A stretch of 15,605 nucleotides of DNA from Clostridia bacterium (lineage in GTDB: Bacteria; Bacillota_A; Clostridia; Peptostreptococcales; JAAYPU01), in contig JAKSCF010000356.1 of NCBI GenBank assembly GCA_022360735.1, forward strand, positions 1 through 15,605, read 5' to 3'. The notes under the pieces were generated by a model. That model was not told the origin of the DNA, did not search any database, and saw only the letters and a list, made by a program, of their open reading frames with translations. Position numbers and translations under genes: made by a program. Below, one piece after another: positions 15,100-15,605 of the stretch. Every line of letters begins with the position of its first letter. The first letter of the stretch is position 1.

Positions 15100-15133
15100 A
15101 TTAAAACGAACATTTGGAATTGTTCGTTTTAAT
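15100..15133 (-). promoter_or_regulatory. 13-bp inverted repeat at the 5' end of the glnA transcript
   Basis: ATTAAAACGAACA (15100-15112) pairs perfectly with 15121-15133 around an 8-base loop. The predicted glnA start lies at about 15134, so the hairpin forms the very first bases of the transcript. It may be an operator, an mRNA-protecting 5' hairpin or an attenuator; no strong U-run follows directly. It could also double as a terminator for the gene upstream. Confidence 0.6.
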
Positions 15134-15140
15134 CAAAAAT

Positions 15141-15169
15141 ATTATATCACTATTACTTTACGTTGTTAA
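15141..15169 (-). promoter_or_regulatory. Predicted extended -10 sigma-A promoter of glnA
   Basis: TTAACA (15169-15164), a 17-base spacer and TATAAT (15146-15141) preceded by TGA (extended -10) make the strongest promoter in the window, directing glnA with a leader of about 110 bases. Confidence 0.7.
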
Positions 15170-15241
15170 CACTTTAATTCAAAAAAGATATTTTATTTGA
15201 CCATATTTACTGATTGCGAATATTAAAATTTTAATTCTTTC

Positions 15242-15251
15242 AATTGTTCGT
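15242..15251. repeat. Distal copy of the CGAACAATT motif upstream of glnA
   Basis: AATTGTTCGT here is an exact 10-base direct repeat of 15118-15127 in the glnA 5' hairpin. With the inverted copy at 15107-15115 (CGAACATTT), three related motifs flank the glnA promoter, a possible operator set. Confidence 0.35.
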
Positions 15252-15253
15252 AT

Positions 15254-15605
15254 TTATTCGTTGGAAAATAACTTCTCTCTTAAAGCATAAAAAGCTTGCT
15301 CCGTATTAATTAAATAGGGTTTCTCTACTTCATAAGGTAGTACAATTTCTTTATTTTTACTATTTTCAAATATATATAACCACATACGTTTTCCTTTTAC
15401 CCATAATTCTATGTAGCGAGTCCCCATAATTTTTTCTTTAATCTTAAGTCCTTTAAAAAGATGTATGCCTTTAATCTTAAGCTCGTCATTCTGCTCTCTC
15501 ATTTCAAGTAAATCTAATAACTCATATATAATTTCTTTAAATTTTTCAATTTTCTGATGATCATCTAGATATTCGTCCATATAAAGCTGGTAAAGATTCA
15601 ATGTG
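15254..15605 (-). CDS. Hypothetical protein, N-terminus cut by the window edge
   Basis: The frame runs open to the window edge and ends with TAA at 15254, leaving at least 116 codons. A TTG at 15601 could start it, but no upstream sequence is available to judge, so the protein is probably longer. The visible part begins with an acidic amphipathic helix region (about 1-40 from that TTG), then alternating hydrophobic/basic strands (YIELWVKGKRMWLYIFENS), and ends in a short helical tail. There is no signal peptide, membrane segment, cysteine motif or catalytic signature in the visible part. I do not recognise the family. It is co-directional with glnA but separated by 232 bases containing the glnA promoter, so it is probably a separate unit. 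Confidence 0.6.
   Translation of the reverse strand, partial: TLNLYQLYMDEYLDDHQKIEKFKEIIYELLDLLEMREQNDELKIKGIHLFKGLKIKEKIMGTRYIELWVKGKRMWLYIFENSKNKEIVLPYEVEKPYLINTEQAFYALREKLFSNE

Noticed and set aside
15107..15126. LexA/DinR-like box in the glnA 5' hairpin
   Set aside because: The CGAAC and GTTCG halves are 10 bases apart instead of the 4 required for the Gram-positive SOS box.
1..15605. CRISPR arrays, insertion sequences, tRNA/rRNA genes and prophage genes
   Set aside because: No regularly spaced repeats, transposase, integrase or phage structural genes, and no tRNA cloverleaf were found on either strand by reading.

Overview
The window looks like the chromosome of a low-GC Firmicute, most likely an anaerobic member of the Clostridia. 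The base composition is AT-rich, Shine-Dalgarno sites are strong (AGGAGG-like), and TTG/GTG starts are frequent. There is a serine T-box leader before serS, a near-consensus CodY box, and many U-tailed intrinsic terminators. The genus cannot be fixed from the sequence. No insertion sequence, phage gene, tRNA, rRNA or CRISPR array is visible.

Layout. At 1-292 there is a cysteine-rich open frame without a clear start, on top of a striking 110-base imperfect inverted repeat; it ends at a bidirectional terminator shared with a GntR/FadR-type regulator (293-955, minus). A 324-bp divergent promoter region separates that regulator from ridA (1280-1660, plus). ridA converges, through a second bidirectional terminator, on a long minus-strand operon running from 11331 down to 1719. 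Its order is NhaC-family transporter, class III aminotransferase, CoA-transferase subunits A and B, thiolase, M20 amidohydrolase, YtcJ-like amidohydrolase, and a SARP/BTAD-type regulator. Upstream of it, also on the minus strand, are serS (11561-12832) with its T-box leader and tandem terminators, a long divergent type-I-like glutamine synthetase (13120-15021) with its own promoter and 5' hairpin, and the end of an unidentified gene (15254 to the edge).

How the genes fit together. The aminotransferase, CoA-transferase A and B and M20 hydrolase occur in the same order and with the same family membership as yodT-yodS-yodR-yodQ of the Bacillus subtilis kamA-yodPQRST region, which is linked to N-acetyl-beta-lysine metabolism. 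Here a thiolase is inserted, a Na+/H+-antiporter-type carrier leads, and kamA and yodP are absent from the window. The inferred route is uptake of a (possibly N-acylated) beta-amino acid, transamination to a 3-oxoacid, CoA activation, thiolytic cleavage to acetyl-CoA plus a shorter acyl-CoA, and removal of an N-acyl group by one or both amidohydrolases. RidA would clear reactive enamine/imine by-products of the PLP step. Control is probably layered: CodY at the operon promoter, a regulator encoded as the last gene of the operon, and the nearby GntR protein. The substrate is inference, not proven by the sequence.
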